A stretch of 64,000 nucleotides of DNA from NCBI RefSeq assembly GCF_900167045.1, contig NZ_FUXJ01000005.1, positions 228,050-292,049 on the forward strand, written 5' to 3'. The notes beneath the pieces were generated by a model. The model ran no database searches, had not been told where the DNA came from, and saw nothing but the letters and a program-made list of their open reading frames with translations. Shown in pieces: positions 27,153 to 35,993 of the stretch. The position numbers and the translations under genes are program-made. Source of the stretch: Legionella maceachernii. Lineage in GTDB: Bacteria; Pseudomonadota; Gammaproteobacteria; Legionellales; Legionellaceae. Each line of letters starts with the position of its first letter. Position 1 is the stretch's first letter.

Positions 27153-27825
27153 TAAACATATACCCAAATCCACGAACAGTTTTTACGATGGGTTCGCCTT
27201 CCTGATTATCACCCAGTTTATTTCTGAGATTAGAAATATGCACATCAATACTGCGATCATACGCAGTGTACTTTCTGCCAAGGGCGTATTCAGTGAGCTC
27301 TTCTTTAGAAAAAGCTTGACCTGGTGATTTGATTAGCATTTCGAGAATATTAAATTCAGCGTTGGTTAATTCTAAAACCTCTCCATGGTGCGTTGCGATT
27401 CGCTTAGAACAATCCACGAGAATGCCTTGATGCTCAATAATAGGACGTTGAGCGGGTATTTTTTGTGTGCGGCGGAGAATGGCACGTAATCGTGCTACCA
27501 ATTCACGAGGGTTACAGGGTTTGGGTAAATAATCATCCGCACCAATTTCAAGACCCACAATGCGATCAATGTCATCGCCACGGGCTGTGAGCATAAGCAC
27601 AGGTGTTTCCAAATGCTCACGGATTGCTTTTAAGACTTCAAAACCGTTTAATTTAGGAAGCATTACGTCAAGAATAATTGCATCAAAAGATTGATTAAGT
27701 GCTTTTTTGACGGCATTTTCGCCATCATGAACACAAACCACTGCAAAGCCTTCCGGCTCTAGATACTGAACTAAAAGGTCGGTGAGTTCGGTGTCGTCAT
27801 CTACAATTAAGATGTGGTTGCTCAT
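27145..27825 (-). CDS. cpxR: CpxR-type response regulator
   Basis: CpxR is an OmpR-family transcription factor. The receiver domain has the DDD acidic cluster near residue 9, the phospho-aspartate in IILDVMLPKLNG near residue 52, and the lysine in YLPKPCNPREL near residue 101. The C-terminal winged helix carries LTNAEFNILEMLIKSPGQ and a YDRSIDVHISNLRNKLG recognition region. It is followed directly by the cognate kinase gene and lies 26 bases after corC, so it may be cotranscribed with phoH-ybeY-corC. Confidence 0.93.
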   Translation of the reverse strand: MSNHILIVDDDTELTDLLVQYLEPEGFAVVCVHDGENAVKKALNQSFDAIILDVMLPKLNGFEVLKAIREHLETPVLMLTARGDDIDRIVGLEIGADDYLPKPCNPRELVARLRAILRRTQKIPAQRPIIEHQGILVDCSKRIATHHGEVLELTNAEFNILEMLIKSPGQAFSKEELTEYALGRKYTAYDRSIDVHISNLRNKLGDNQEGEPIVKTVRGFGYMFNA

Positions 27826-27851
27826 TGGTTCGCTGTCCTCAATGTTTTTCG

Positions 27852-28691
27852 CTATTTTTGGCGTTTATCATAGCAAGCCAGAAGCTTAATTCTGCGAGCA
27901 TCCGCATTAATCACTTTAAATTCGAATTGATCAATGGTAATCGCTTCGCCTCGTTTCGGTAAATAACCAAAATTTGTCATTACAATGCCGCCAATCGTGT
28001 CATAGTTTTCGTCACTGAAATTGGCATGTAATTGCTCATTAAACTCTTCAATAGGTGTGTACGCTTTAACGATATAATAATTGTCACTGTGAGCCTTAAT
28101 GTAAGCTTCTTCGTCAATATCAAATTCGTCTTCGATGTCGCCCACAATTTGCTCAATGATGTCCTCAATTGTAACAAATCCGCTCACCGCGCCGTATTCA
28201 TCCACAACAATGGCCATGTGATTACGATTATTGCGAAATTCGCTTAATAGCAAATCCAAGCGTTTGCTTTCGGGTACAAATGCAGCCTGCCGAATAATAT
28301 CTTGCAAATCAAACTCGGCATTTTGCTCTGCCTGAAAGCGTAGCAGATCCTTTGCATGCAAAATACCAATCACTTCATCTCCATGCGTAGCAATCACTGG
28401 GAATCGAGAATGTCCTGTGTTTGTCACAATTTCAATCACTTCATTAAGCTCGGCATCTTGGGCAATGGAAATCATCTGTTTTTTAGGCAACATAATGTCT
28501 CTTACGCGCATTTGAGTGAATTGAATGACGCCCTCGATCATTCCCAATGTTTCCGAGTCTATCAGTGAACGACTGTGTGCGTCGCGTAATAAACCAATTA
28601 ATTCCTCTTGATTCTGTGGTTCAACTTGTAAAAATTGTCTCAAGCGTGTAAGCAATGAACCGCTTTCTTCCTCTTTACTCAATGTTGTCAC
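27852..28691 (-). CDS. corC: CorC/YbeX family CBS-domain protein
   Basis: The 279-residue protein has two CBS domains (around VRDIMLPKKQM and the second ending in DEYGAVSGFVTIEDI) and a C-terminal CorC_HlyC domain (FDEN-like YDTIGGIVMTNFGYLPKRGE). CorC/YbeX is linked to magnesium and cobalt homeostasis and to ribosome-related stress. The GTG at 28691 is used here and lies inside the end of ybeY. A TTG nine bases further in has better spacing from GAGG and is an alternative. It continues the conserved phoH-ybeY-corC order. Confidence 0.88.
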   Translation of the reverse strand: MTTLSKEEESGSLLTRLRQFLQVEPQNQEELIGLLRDAHSRSLIDSETLGMIEGVIQFTQMRVRDIMLPKKQMISIAQDAELNEVIEIVTNTGHSRFPVIATHGDEVIGILHAKDLLRFQAEQNAEFDLQDIIRQAAFVPESKRLDLLLSEFRNNRNHMAIVVDEYGAVSGFVTIEDIIEQIVGDIEDEFDIDEEAYIKAHSDNYYIVKAYTPIEEFNEQLHANFSDENYDTIGGIVMTNFGYLPKRGEAITIDQFEFKVINADARRIKLLACYDKRQK

Positions 28692-29151
28692 CCTCGATTT
28701 GGTAAGGATTTGCAAAACCAAGATTGGCAAGTAACTTGATCTCAAGTGCTTGCATTATTTCAGCGTCGCTTTCCTTAATATGATCATAGCCTAATAAATG
28801 TAAAACCCCGTGAATTACAATGTGTGCCCAATGCGCTTGAAGGGGCTTACCCAGTTCGTCGCTTTCTTTTTGCAAAACCGATGGACAAATGATCACATCC
28901 CCAAGTAAGGGAAAATCAAGCTCTATACCTTCAGGGAGAGTACTCGGAAAGGCAAGCACATTGGTTACTTTATTCTGTTGCCTATAGGCATGATTTAAGT
29001 GAATCATTTCCTCTTCATCGACTAAGCGTAAAGTCAGTTCAGCAAATTCTTTGTGATCGACTAAAGCGAATTGTGCCCATTTGATGAGTAATTCATCAGA
29101 GACAGGAATAGGATTATGACAAGCATGTTGTAAATCAATATGGTAATTCAT
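28675..29151 (-). CDS. ybeY: Endoribonuclease YbeY
   Basis: YbeY is a metal-dependent RNase used in 16S rRNA 3'-end maturation and ribosome quality control. The zinc motif is clear near residue 115: HIVIHGVLHLLGYDH, giving H-x3-H-x5-H. The N-terminal half shows the LRLVDEEEMIHLNHAYRQ segment typical of the family. The 158 residues match the usual length. The start shares one base with the phoH stop (TAATG), and the end overlaps corC by 17 bases. Confidence 0.93.
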   Translation of the reverse strand: MNYHIDLQHACHNPIPVSDELLIKWAQFALVDHKEFAELTLRLVDEEEMIHLNHAYRQQNKVTNVLAFPSTLPEGIELDFPLLGDVIICPSVLQKESDELGKPLQAHWAHIVIHGVLHLLGYDHIKESDAEIMQALEIKLLANLGFANPYQIEGDNIE

Positions 29152-30104
29152 TATTCTTTTCCCTTTTTGACCTCATCGTAACAATCAATGATTTGAGAAA
29201 CCAGAGGATGCCGCACTACCTCACGGCTTGTAAAGGTATGAATACTGATTTCATTGATGTTGGCAAGTAAATGAATGGCATGCGCTAAACCTGAATCAGT
29301 TCCTTTAGGTAAATCAATTTGTGTCATGTCACCCGTAATGACTGTTTTGGAACCAAAACCCATACGAGTCAAAAACATTTTCATTTGTGTGATCGTGGTA
29401 TTCTGTGCTTCATCGAGAATGATAAAGGCTTCATTTAATGTTCTACCGCGCATAAACGCCAAAGGCAAAACCTCAATAACATCCGTTTGGATTAGTTTTT
29501 GGGTTTCTTTAAAGCCTATCATTTCATACAACGCATCATAAATAGGGCGCAAATATGGTAAAACTTTTTCCACGAGGTCGCCGGGTAAGAAACCTAATTT
29601 TTCACCTGCTTCAACCGCTGGACGCACAAAAACAAGCCGCTGAACCTCGCCTTTTTCAAAACTTTCAATTGCTTTAGAAACCGCTAGATAGGTTTTGCCA
29701 GTACCTGCGGGACCCACTGCGAAAACAATATCATGCTTATTGATACTTGTTAAATAATCGGCTTGTTTTGTATTGCGAGGCAGAATGGTTTTACGAGACA
29801 ATTTGATAGGTGACATAGTAATTTGAGAATCCTCGTCTTGTCCAACTAATAAAGAATGAATGAATTCAACCTGAATAGGGTTATCCGCAAATTGATGGAG
29901 TTGTTTGATGATTTGTTTTGCTTTATGGAGTTGAGTGATTGAACTTCCAAATAAGGCAATTTCTTCATGACCAATCTTGATGATTATGTTAAAAACTTGT
30001 TCTAAAAAGTGAATATTCTCGTGAAAAGCACCACACAGATTTGCCAGCTGGTGCGAACTCAGGTTAGGAAAAGCAAGTTTTTCGTTATGCAGTGTACTGC
30101 TCAA
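29151..30104 (-). CDS. ybeZ: PhoH-like ATPase (YbeZ)
   Basis: The 317-residue protein has the PhoH domain with Walker A GPAGTGKTYLAVSKA near residue 135 and Walker B AFIILDEAQN near residue 230. The GFGSKTVITGDMTQIDLP segment follows. An N-terminal KH-like region precedes the ATPase. YbeZ acts with YbeY in RNA metabolism. The only start that preserves the N-terminus is TTG at 30104. The usual upstream partner miaB is absent here. A 12-base palindrome (CAACTTAAGTTG, 30175-30186) lies about 70 bases ahead of the start. Confidence 0.9.
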   Translation of the reverse strand: MSSTLHNEKLAFPNLSSHQLANLCGAFHENIHFLEQVFNIIIKIGHEEIALFGSSITQLHKAKQIIKQLHQFADNPIQVEFIHSLLVGQDEDSQITMSPIKLSRKTILPRNTKQADYLTSINKHDIVFAVGPAGTGKTYLAVSKAIESFEKGEVQRLVFVRPAVEAGEKLGFLPGDLVEKVLPYLRPIYDALYEMIGFKETQKLIQTDVIEVLPLAFMRGRTLNEAFIILDEAQNTTITQMKMFLTRMGFGSKTVITGDMTQIDLPKGTDSGLAHAIHLLANINEISIHTFTSREVVRHPLVSQIIDCYDEVKKGKE

Positions 30105-30200
30105 AGCGATATTAAAAAAAGTAAGTTCTCTTGAGTGAAGGATAGTTCATAAACAGGTTTTTTAGCAAGTGTTGCAACTTAAGTTGATAATCCAATGAAC

Positions 30201-30701
30201 TTAATTAAGAGAAGATGAGATTTTTGAGGGCTCATTGTCCTGACCATAATTGGGCAGCGCTGCTCCATTTGAGATAATGGACTGAATAATAGGATCTAGC
30301 ACAGCTCTCACGTTGGATTCTCGACAAGGCTTTTCAATTTCGGGAAGCCTTCTTCCATAAACATCATCAAAACGTTGTAACATGTCTGGATCGTTAGTCC
30401 ATAAAATAACCGAGGCTCTGATTCCCTTTTCTTTTAAGCTTTCAGCAATATCCGGACCATCAATGGCAACGCTTTGCAGGGTATGGGGTAAAGATCGTAA
30501 CCGGCCATCCAGAATAATTAGATCATACTGACTTGATGGGGCAAGAAGAAAATTAGCCGCCTCAATGCCGTGGGTAAATGTCGTTACCTGACAAGGAAAT
30601 AGCGTCTCGAGAATTTGTTTCATTTTATTTCGGTTGATGACATTATCCTCGACCAACACAATGTGAATCTTTGCAGACATGGAAGTGCTCAAATCAGTCA
30701 T
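30201..30701 (-). CDS. Single-domain response-regulator receiver protein
   Basis: The 166-residue protein is a lone CheY-like receiver: acidic pair in IVLVEDNVINRNKM near residue 15, phospho-aspartate in DLIILDGRL near residue 65, a SVILWTNDPD strand with the conserved polar residue, and IEKPCRES with the conserved lysine. There is no output domain. No kinase gene is adjacent except the CpxA kinase 3 kb away. It may work as a phosphorelay intermediate or by protein-protein contact. The last 35 residues are polar. Confidence 0.85.
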   Translation of the reverse strand: MTDLSTSMSAKIHIVLVEDNVINRNKMKQILETLFPCQVTTFTHGIEAANFLLAPSSQYDLIILDGRLRSLPHTLQSVAIDGPDIAESLKEKGIRASVILWTNDPDMLQRFDDVYGRRLPEIEKPCRESNVRAVLDPIIQSIISNGAALPNYGQDNEPSKISSSLN

Positions 30702-31018
30702 CCTATATTATTAGTATAGCGTAGGCATTGTTAAGTTCATTATAGAGTAAACACATCTAATGTTACTGTATAAAACCAACAAGTTAATTTTAATGCGTGA
30801 ATCAAGGCTTCGATCATGATTGGATTGCAGGAATCCACTCGCAAAATGCACCAAACCAGGCAAAAGAGAGTATTATGTTCAAAAGTTAGATGCGTATTCC
30901 CTAGAGTTCGTTATGAAAAACTGGTCTTCTTGCCTTTTTAAGGTTATTCTATTAGATTGGATTTGATATACTTAACAGATACGTTTATTTTATCGCTAAC
31001 TCAAACCTCTGCTCACTT
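30702..31018. other. Divergent intergenic region
   Basis: These 317 bases lie between the reverse-strand receiver gene and the forward rnm gene and should contain both promoters. On the forward strand TATACT near 30967 lies about 50 bases ahead of rnm and may be a -10 element. No gene or repeat is seen. Confidence 0.45.
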
Positions 31019-31846
31019 ATGATTGATTTACATTGCCACAGTAATTTTTCTGATGGAATACTCTCACCTCAAGCCTTAGTCTCGAAAGCATTGGAAGCCA
31101 ATATTAAGACTTTGGCGTTAACGGATCACGATACGATAGCGGGTGTTGAGGCCATTCGAGAGGCCGCAGCGGGATATTCCATTAAAATTATCACCGGCAT
31201 AGAATTTAGCACGCGCTGGAAAAAATACGATATCCATATTTTGGGTTTAAATTTTGATGTGAATAATCAGCATATACAAACATTAATCAAGCAACAGAGT
31301 GAAAGTCGCATTGAGCGAGCACAGCAGATTGCTGAAAAAATGGAGTCTTGTGGTGTTGAAGATGCTTATAACAAAGCATGTATTATTGCAGGTCATCAAC
31401 GTATCGCTCGTCCTCATTTAGCTCAAGTTTTTGTTAATGAAGGTTTGGCAAAAAATCTACAGGTAGCATTTGATCGATTCTTAGCGAGAGGAAAGGCTGC
31501 TTTTGTCCCAACGCCTTGGATTTCTATTCGCGAAGCGGTGGAAGGGATTCTGCAAGCGAAAGGGTGTGCAGTTATTGCGCATCCGCTAAAGTATTCCCTT
31601 ACCCGTACAAAACTACAAGAATTAATTTGTGAGTTTAAAGAAGCAGGTGGCATAGGAATGGAAGTGGTTTCAGGGGATATGGCGCCTGCTCAAGTGCAAG
31701 AAATGGCTGAACTTTGCGTACGCAACCAGTTGCTTGCTTCTACTGGCTCAGACTACCATGGTGGGTCTTTGTCACGTATTTCTCTTGGAAGACAACGGCA
31801 ATTACCGTTAAACTGTGTGCCCATTTGGCACCAATGGATTATGTAA
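31019..31846 (+). CDS. rnm: PHP-domain 5'-3' exoribonuclease (RNase AM, YciV/TrpH)
   Basis: The PHP domain metal ligands are visible: IDLHCHSNFSDG at the N-terminus, TDHDTIAG near residue 37, GIEFST near residue 61, VIAHPLKY near residue 187 and GSDYHGG near residue 243. The 275-residue length suits the YciV/TrpH family, which trims RNA 5' ends, including 5S and other rRNAs. It is followed by yciO and trpS in an order close to that of many gammaproteobacteria. Confidence 0.9.
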   Translation: MIDLHCHSNFSDGILSPQALVSKALEANIKTLALTDHDTIAGVEAIREAAAGYSIKIITGIEFSTRWKKYDIHILGLNFDVNNQHIQTLIKQQSESRIERAQQIAEKMESCGVEDAYNKACIIAGHQRIARPHLAQVFVNEGLAKNLQVAFDRFLARGKAAFVPTPWISIREAVEGILQAKGCAVIAHPLKYSLTRTKLQELICEFKEAGGIGMEVVSGDMAPAQVQEMAELCVRNQLLASTGSDYHGGSLSRISLGRQRQLPLNCVPIWHQWIM

Positions 31847-31858
31847 CAGGGGATATTA

Positions 31859-32479
31859 ATGAGCCAATTTTTTGCAATTCATCCTGATAACCCGCAAGCT
31901 CGATTGTTAAGGCAAGCAGCCGCAATCATCGACGAAAGCGGATTGATCGTTTATCCAACTGATTCAGGGTACGCATTGGGTTGCAAATTGGGAAATAAAT
32001 CCGCGCTCGAAAGGATTAGACGCCTGCGTCAATTGGATAAAAACCATAATATGACCCTAGTGTGTCGTGATTTATCTCAATTGGGTACTTACGCAAAAGT
32101 TTCCAATGCCATTTTTCGTTTGTTAAAAGCCTTTACGCCCGGATCTTACACTTTTATTTTAAATGCAACGCATGAAGTTCCCCGGTTAATGTTACATCCT
32201 AAACGCAGAACCCTAGGGCTACGAGTACCAGAGAATAACATCACGCTGTCTTTGCTTGAATGCCTTGAGGCACCATTAATGAGCACAACCCTCATTTTAC
32301 CTGGCGCATCAGCCCCACTGAGTGAGCCTGAAGCAATCAGAGATTTGTTGGGGAACCAAATCGATTTAATCATTGATGGTGGAAATTGCGGTCATCAACC
32401 CACGACAGTGGTGGATTTGACAGGGGATTATCCGGTTATTTTACGTGAAGGAAAAGGGGATCCAGAGCCGTTCAGGTAG
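31859..32479 (+). CDS. yciO: Sua5/YciO/YrdC-family protein YciO
   Basis: The 206-residue protein has the YrdC-like fold with YPTDSGYALGCKLGNKSAL near residue 31 and RLRQLDKNHNMTLVC, plus the FTPGSYTFIL segment near residue 90. The family includes the threonylcarbamoyl-AMP synthases TsaC/Sua5. The YciO branch is related, but its role is less certain. It lies 12 bases after rnm and is probably cotranscribed. Confidence 0.9.
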   Translation: MSQFFAIHPDNPQARLLRQAAAIIDESGLIVYPTDSGYALGCKLGNKSALERIRRLRQLDKNHNMTLVCRDLSQLGTYAKVSNAIFRLLKAFTPGSYTFILNATHEVPRLMLHPKRRTLGLRVPENNITLSLLECLEAPLMSTTLILPGASAPLSEPEAIRDLLGNQIDLIIDGGNCGHQPTTVVDLTGDYPVILREGKGDPEPFR

Positions 32480-32614
32480 AGTGTTTTACTGGATTTTGTT
32501 ATTCAAAATATTGTTGTCTCCAAATGCCAGTGTAATGCGAAGACGACAATTGAAAGGTTCTAGCAGTTAAAATGACTAGATAATTGATAAGTTATAAAGA
32601 GAGTGAAAGATTAG

Positions 32615-33829
32615 ATGTCAGCCTTATTCAGTGCTAATAAGCGAGTTGTGTCGGGTATGCGTGCAAGTGGCCGCTTACACTTAGGTCATTACCATGGTGT
32701 ATTAAAAAATTGGCTTAAGCTGCAACATCAATATGATTGTTATTTTTTTGTTGCCGATTGGCATGGTTTAACCACTCGTTATGATGAGCCAGGTTTTATC
32801 GAGTCTATTTTATGGGATATGGTCATTGATTGGCTTGCCTGCGGATTAAACCCGAGCTTGTCGAAAATTTTTATTCAATCATGGGTACCTGAACACGCTG
32901 AATTGCATCTTTTATTGTCCATGATTACACCGCTAGGTTGGCTTGAGCGTGTTCCTAGTTTTAAAGATCAACAAGAGAAATTAAATGATAAAGATCTATC
33001 GACTTATGGGTTCTTAGGTTATCCACTGCTACAAAGCGCGGATGTACTCTTGTATAAAGCCGATTACGTGCCTGTTGGCGAAGATCAAGTAGCGCACATT
33101 GAATTAACGCGTGAAATAGCCCGACGTTTTAATTTTCTCTATGGTCGAGAGCCTAATTTTGAATCACTCGCTTTAGAGGCTATTAAAAAAATGGGCAAAA
33201 AAAATGGTTCTCTTTACACTCAATTACGCAAAGCTTTTCAACAAGAAGGGTGCCTAGAGTCATTAAGTACTGCGAAGGCCTTACTTGCTAACCAAAGTAA
33301 TTTGTCAATTGGGGATAAGGAGCGCTTACTTGGCTTTTTAGATGGCTCAGGAAAAATTATATTACCTGAACCCCAGCCCATGCTCACTGAAACTTCAAAA
33401 ATGCCCGGTATAGACGGCCAAAAAATGTCAAAATCCTACAATAATACAATTCAATTGCGGGAGGAGCCTGAACAAGTTGAGAGAAAAATTTTAACAATGC
33501 CTACGGATCCTGCTCGCGTAAAACGTACTGATCCAGGTGAGCCTGACAAATGTCCGGTTTGGCAATTGCATAAAGTGTATTCACCCGCAGAGGTAAAAGA
33601 ATGGGTGCAGGCGGGTTGTCGTACCGCTGGAATTGGGTGTATCGATTGTAAAAGGCCAGTAATTGAGGCCATTAACCATGAATTACAGCCAATTCAAGCT
33701 GCTGCAAAGGAATATGAAGCGGATCTTGGTTCAGTAAAACGCATTATTGCTGAGGGTTCAGAGGCAGCTCGAGAGGAAGCGAATAAAAATCTTAATACTG
33801 TTCGTGAAGTCATGGGTTTGGATTACTAA
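32615..33829 (+). CDS. trpS: Tryptophanyl-tRNA synthetase
   Basis: TrpS charges tRNA-Trp. The class I signatures are RLHLGHYHG near residue 20 (HIGH) and GQKMSKSYNN near residue 269 (KMSKS). The 404 residues exceed the 334 of E. coli. The extra length includes an insertion between the two signatures and a cysteine-containing segment (AGCRTAGIGCIDCKRPV) near residue 347, a form seen in other gammaproteobacteria. The TAA shares a base with the scpA ATG. Confidence 0.95.
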   Translation: MSALFSANKRVVSGMRASGRLHLGHYHGVLKNWLKLQHQYDCYFFVADWHGLTTRYDEPGFIESILWDMVIDWLACGLNPSLSKIFIQSWVPEHAELHLLLSMITPLGWLERVPSFKDQQEKLNDKDLSTYGFLGYPLLQSADVLLYKADYVPVGEDQVAHIELTREIARRFNFLYGREPNFESLALEAIKKMGKKNGSLYTQLRKAFQQEGCLESLSTAKALLANQSNLSIGDKERLLGFLDGSGKIILPEPQPMLTETSKMPGIDGQKMSKSYNNTIQLREEPEQVERKILTMPTDPARVKRTDPGEPDKCPVWQLHKVYSPAEVKEWVQAGCRTAGIGCIDCKRPVIEAINHELQPIQAAAKEYEADLGSVKRIIAEGSEAAREEANKNLNTVREVMGLDY

Positions 33830-34635
33830 TGAGTCTTGAGGTGTCATCGCTGCCTATTTCGATATTAGCTGTTGTTGATGGCAAACCCATTACTGAAGTA
33901 CCCTCTGATCTCTTTATTCCTCCGGATGCATTGGAAATCTTGTTGGAGTCTTTTTCAGGTCCATTAGATTTATTGTTATATCTTATTCGGCGCCAGAATA
34001 TTGATATTTTGGATATCCCCATTTCCCATATTACTCGGCAATACATGCAATACATTCACCTGATGGAAGAGCATCGTATGGAGTTAGCGGCTGATTATTT
34101 GGTGATGGCGGCAATGCTTGCAGAAATAAAGTCGCGCTTTTTATTGCCCGTTAATTCCAGCCAGACAGAAGAAATGGAAGAAGATCCTCGATTGGAGTTG
34201 GTTAGAAAATTGCAAACCTATGAGCAGTTTAAAAACGCCGCTTTAGAAATAGACAATTTACCGCGTTGTGATCGGGATGTATTTCGATTTTCGATTCTTT
34301 GTGAAAATTTAACCCAGACTGTTTTGCATCCTGATGTGGAGCTTAATGCATTAGTTGAAGCAATGCATGAATTAATTAAGCGGCAAAGTCACTTAGCTCA
34401 CCATCAAATCGCTCGCGAACCTTTGTCAGTCAGGGAGCGTATGACTCTCATATTGGACCGGCTCAGTCAGGGGAAGAGCATGGTATTTTCCCAGTTAATT
34501 AAGCGAACGGAAGGTAGAATGGGACTCGTTGTCACGTTATTAGCAATATTGGAACTCGCTAGGCAATCGCTACTGATTATTACTCAAGCGAATCCTTACG
34601 CTACTATTCACTTACAGGTTGTGTATGATGAATGA
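33829..34635 (+). CDS. scpA: Segregation and condensation protein A
   Basis: ScpA is the kleisin that bridges the SMC heads in the bacterial condensin complex. The 268-residue protein has the family hallmark FSGPLDLLLYLIRRQNIDILDIPI near residues 44-67, and the EIKSRFLLP segment near residue 101. The C-terminal winged-helix part contains a LAILELARQ segment. Overlaps with trpS and scpB place it inside a coupled unit. Confidence 0.94.
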   Translation: MSLEVSSLPISILAVVDGKPITEVPSDLFIPPDALEILLESFSGPLDLLLYLIRRQNIDILDIPISHITRQYMQYIHLMEEHRMELAADYLVMAAMLAEIKSRFLLPVNSSQTEEMEEDPRLELVRKLQTYEQFKNAALEIDNLPRCDRDVFRFSILCENLTQTVLHPDVELNALVEAMHELIKRQSHLAHHQIAREPLSVRERMTLILDRLSQGKSMVFSQLIKRTEGRMGLVVTLLAILELARQSLLIITQANPYATIHLQVVYDE

Positions 34636-35197
34636 AAGTGAACTTAAGCTTATAGTGGAAGCTTTACTGATGAATTCAAATCAGCCCTTATCGATTGAGC
34701 GATTGCAAGCCCTATTTGATGAGTGGCAAAGGCCAAATCGAGAACAACTTCTCGCCGCATTAAATGAGCTGACGAAGGATTATGAAACTAGAGCCATTGA
34801 GCTGAAATGCTTAGCAAGTGGTTATTGCTTGCAGACCAAACCGGTATACAGTGTGTGGATTGGCCGGCTTTACGCTGAAAAACCAGCCAAATATTCCCGT
34901 GCACTTTTGGAGACATTAGCCATTATTGCATATCGCCAACCCGTTACTCGAGCTGATATTGAAGAGATACGCGGGGTTGCAGTCAGTAGCTCTATTTTAA
35001 AAACACTGATTGAGCGTGAATGGATTAGAGTAGCAGGCCATCGTGATGTGCCAGGAAAACCAGCAGTCTACGTGACAACTAAGCTTTTTCTGGATTATTT
35101 TAATTTATCAAGCCTGAGTGATTTACCTGCTTTGGAGGTTATCACGGATGCTTTGACCCCAGTAGCTGAACAACCTTTTGAAGAGTGTGTCGAATAA
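34625..35197 (+). CDS. scpB: Segregation and condensation protein B
   Basis: ScpB binds ScpA in the SMC complex through paired winged helices. The 190-residue protein has VEALLMNSNQPLSIERLQALF at the N-terminus and ALLETLAIIAYRQPVTRADIEEIRGV in the centre, the most conserved ScpB segment. The ATG at 34625 lies inside the end of scpA; a TTG two codons upstream or an ATG one codon downstream are alternatives. The stop shares a base with the rluB ATG. Confidence 0.93.
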   Translation: MMNESELKLIVEALLMNSNQPLSIERLQALFDEWQRPNREQLLAALNELTKDYETRAIELKCLASGYCLQTKPVYSVWIGRLYAEKPAKYSRALLETLAIIAYRQPVTRADIEEIRGVAVSSSILKTLIEREWIRVAGHRDVPGKPAVYVTTKLFLDYFNLSSLSDLPALEVITDALTPVAEQPFEECVE

Positions 35198-35937
35198 TGA
35201 GTAGCGAACGATTACAAAAAATATTAAGCCAAGCAGGATTAGGCTCGCGAAGAGAAATGGAGCGATGGATAGAACAGGGTATGGTTCAGGTGAACGGCAA
35301 AACAGCCAAGGTAGGAGATAGTGCAGGTGCGAATGATAAAATTAGTGTACGTGGTCGTCTCATCGCGAATCCTTTAACAAGACAAAGCAAAACACGTATT
35401 CTGATTTACCATAAGCCAGTTGGGGAAATCTCCAGTCGTCATGATCCGAAGCACAACAGAACCGTTTTTGATAAACTACCGCCCTTGAAACAAGGGCGAT
35501 GGGTACAAGTCGGGCGTTTAGATATTAATACCTCCGGATTATTGATTTTTACGAATGATGGCGAACTGGCTAATCGTCTGATGCATCCTAAATTTGGCTT
35601 AGAAAGAGAGTACGCGGTACGTGTCCATGGACAAGTAAGCACTGAGGCAATTGATGCGATGTTAAAGGGAGTTGAACTGGACGATGGGCATGCGCAATTT
35701 AAGCGTATAGAATTTAGGGGAGGTGAGGGAGCTAATGCTTGGTATCATGTCACACTCAGTGAAGGACGAAATCGTGAGGTTCGTCGTTTATGGCAATCAC
35801 AGGGGGTGGAGGTGAGTCGTCTTATTCGCATCCGCTATGGGCAATTAGCTCTTCCGCGCTTCTTAGTCAGAGGAAGTTGGAAGGAATTATCGAGTAAGGA
35901 AGTAGAGCAATTTCTATCGTCTTTAGGCAAGATTTAG
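35197..35937 (+). CDS. rluB: 23S rRNA pseudouridine synthase B
   Basis: RluB makes pseudouridine 2605 in 23S rRNA. An S4-like RNA-binding domain comes first (RLQKILSQAGLGSRREMERWI), then the catalytic motif GRLDINTSGLLIFTNDG near residue 107 with the active aspartate, and EGRNREVRRLW near residue 189. The ATG at 35197 (TAATG overlap with scpB) gives the family N-terminus MSSERLQKIL and 246 residues. It ends the rnm-to-rluB unit. Confidence 0.93.
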   Translation: MSSERLQKILSQAGLGSRREMERWIEQGMVQVNGKTAKVGDSAGANDKISVRGRLIANPLTRQSKTRILIYHKPVGEISSRHDPKHNRTVFDKLPPLKQGRWVQVGRLDINTSGLLIFTNDGELANRLMHPKFGLEREYAVRVHGQVSTEAIDAMLKGVELDDGHAQFKRIEFRGGEGANAWYHVTLSEGRNREVRRLWQSQGVEVSRLIRIRYGQLALPRFLVRGSWKELSSKEVEQFLSSLGKI

Positions 35938-35993
35938 GAACATTTTGATTCATGGATTTTATTAGGGTTGTCAATAATTAGTGGTTAAACAGT

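Noticed and set aside
27900..28250. Open frames in other frames within corC
   Set aside because: They are short, lack start signals and sit inside a gene with clear CBS and CorC motifs.
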